Shown here: positions 21,529 through 21,658 of the stretch, one piece after another | How positions within the stretch are numbered: the first letter of the stretch is position 1 | How the letters are laid out: each line of letters opens with the position of its first letter | From: an uncultured Pseudoxanthomonas sp. | Lineage (GTDB): Bacteria; Pseudomonadota; Gammaproteobacteria; Xanthomonadales; Xanthomonadaceae | Assembly (NCBI GenBank): GCA_937975725.1 | Contig: CALJUL010000135.1 | Span: forward strand, 1-21,658 | Reading direction: 5' to 3' | DNA: 21,658 nt | Made by a program: the position numbers and the translations under genes | Notes under the pieces: generated by a model | What the model saw: only the letters and a program-made list of their open reading frames with translations | What the model was told of the DNA's origin: nothing | The model's database searches: none

Positions 21529-21658
21529 ATGGCAATGAAGAAAGCTGCGAAGAAGAAACCGGCCGCCAAGAAGGCCGCCAAGAAGGCCACCAAGAAGGCG
21601 GCTGCCAAGAAGACCGTGAAGAAGGCCGCCAAGAAGGCTGCCAAGAAGGTCGCCAAGA
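21529..21658 (+). CDS. Lys/Ala-rich histone H1-like DNA-binding protein (partial)
   Basis: The first 43 residues are visible before the window ends: MAMKKAAKKKPAAKKAAKK and further AAKK/ATKK/TVKK repeats. They are almost only lysine and alanine, with a few Pro, Thr and Val. This is the composition of histone H1-like C-terminal tails (AlgP, HctB and Xanthomonadaceae histone-like proteins), which bind DNA nonspecifically and compact the nucleoid. A strong ribosome site, GAGGAG, lies about 7 bases before the ATG. The coding DNA is made of near-repeats of aagaaggccgccaag, which can expand or contract by slippage, so length may vary between strains. The remaining length is unseen. Confidence 0.88.
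   Translation, partial: MAMKKAAKKKPAAKKAAKKATKKAAAKKTVKKAAKKAAKKVAK

Overview
The window is a chromosomal stretch of a high-GC gammaproteobacterium of the Xanthomonadaceae/Lysobacteraceae type (Lysobacter, Luteimonas, Pseudoxanthomonas or Xanthomonas relatives). The protein sequences, the hemP - TonB receptor - DUF6607 heme locus, the Lys/Ala histone-like protein and the GGAG-GGGCTTCAG REP-like repeats all point that way. The genus is inference. The region is almost all housekeeping or core-accessory DNA: I see no phage, transposase, integrase, CRISPR array, tRNA or rRNA.

Layout. (1) 1-793, minus: 5' part of metK, cut by the window edge. (2) 1031-3561, plus: an OlsF-type two-domain acyltransferase overlapping (ATGA) an LpxH-like metallophosphoesterase, together a lipid-modification pair. 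(3) 3790-4854, plus: a membrane metal-dependent hydrolase (DUF457/YdjM family), probably leaderless, convergent with a truncated methyltransferase remnant (4855-5121, minus) and dusB (5139-6137, minus, probably leaderless). REP-like repeats lie on both sides (3614-3640, 6177-6334). (4) 6341-9216, minus: a YegP/DUF1508 protein, then a nucleoside-salvage pair in which nupC is upstream of rbsK. (5) 9286-10428: a metal crossroads. A UPF0016/GDT1 manganese exporter (minus) sits behind a yybP-ykoY manganese riboswitch, back to back with a Fur-boxed heme uptake operon (plus): hemP, TonB heme receptor, a HemS-like hemin protein and a DUF6607 exported protein (10222-14442). (6) 14584-17153, minus: ECF sigma factor, membrane-anchored putative anti-sigma factor and a secreted double-PDZ protein, closed by a strong terminator. 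(7) 17239-18646, plus: qmcA-like SPFH protein and NfeD. (8) 18960-20541, plus: gcvT and gcvH of the glycine cleavage system, closed by a strong terminator. (9) 20606-21528: almost 1 kb with no convincing gene, marked by five A7-8/T7-8 tracts, a consensus -35 promoter and several hairpins, leading into a Lys/Ala-rich histone H1-like gene cut by the right edge.

How the parts work together. The best regulatory story is 9859-10221. Mn(II) should open the exporter's ribosome binding site through the riboswitch, while Fe-Fur should shut the divergent heme operon, so Mn export and heme-iron import share one control region. The sigma/anti-sigma/PDZ operon looks like an envelope-stress module. I did not find a system I can call wholly new. 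The least understood parts are the two trailing heme-operon genes, the sigma/PDZ module and the AT-tract leader of the histone-like gene.
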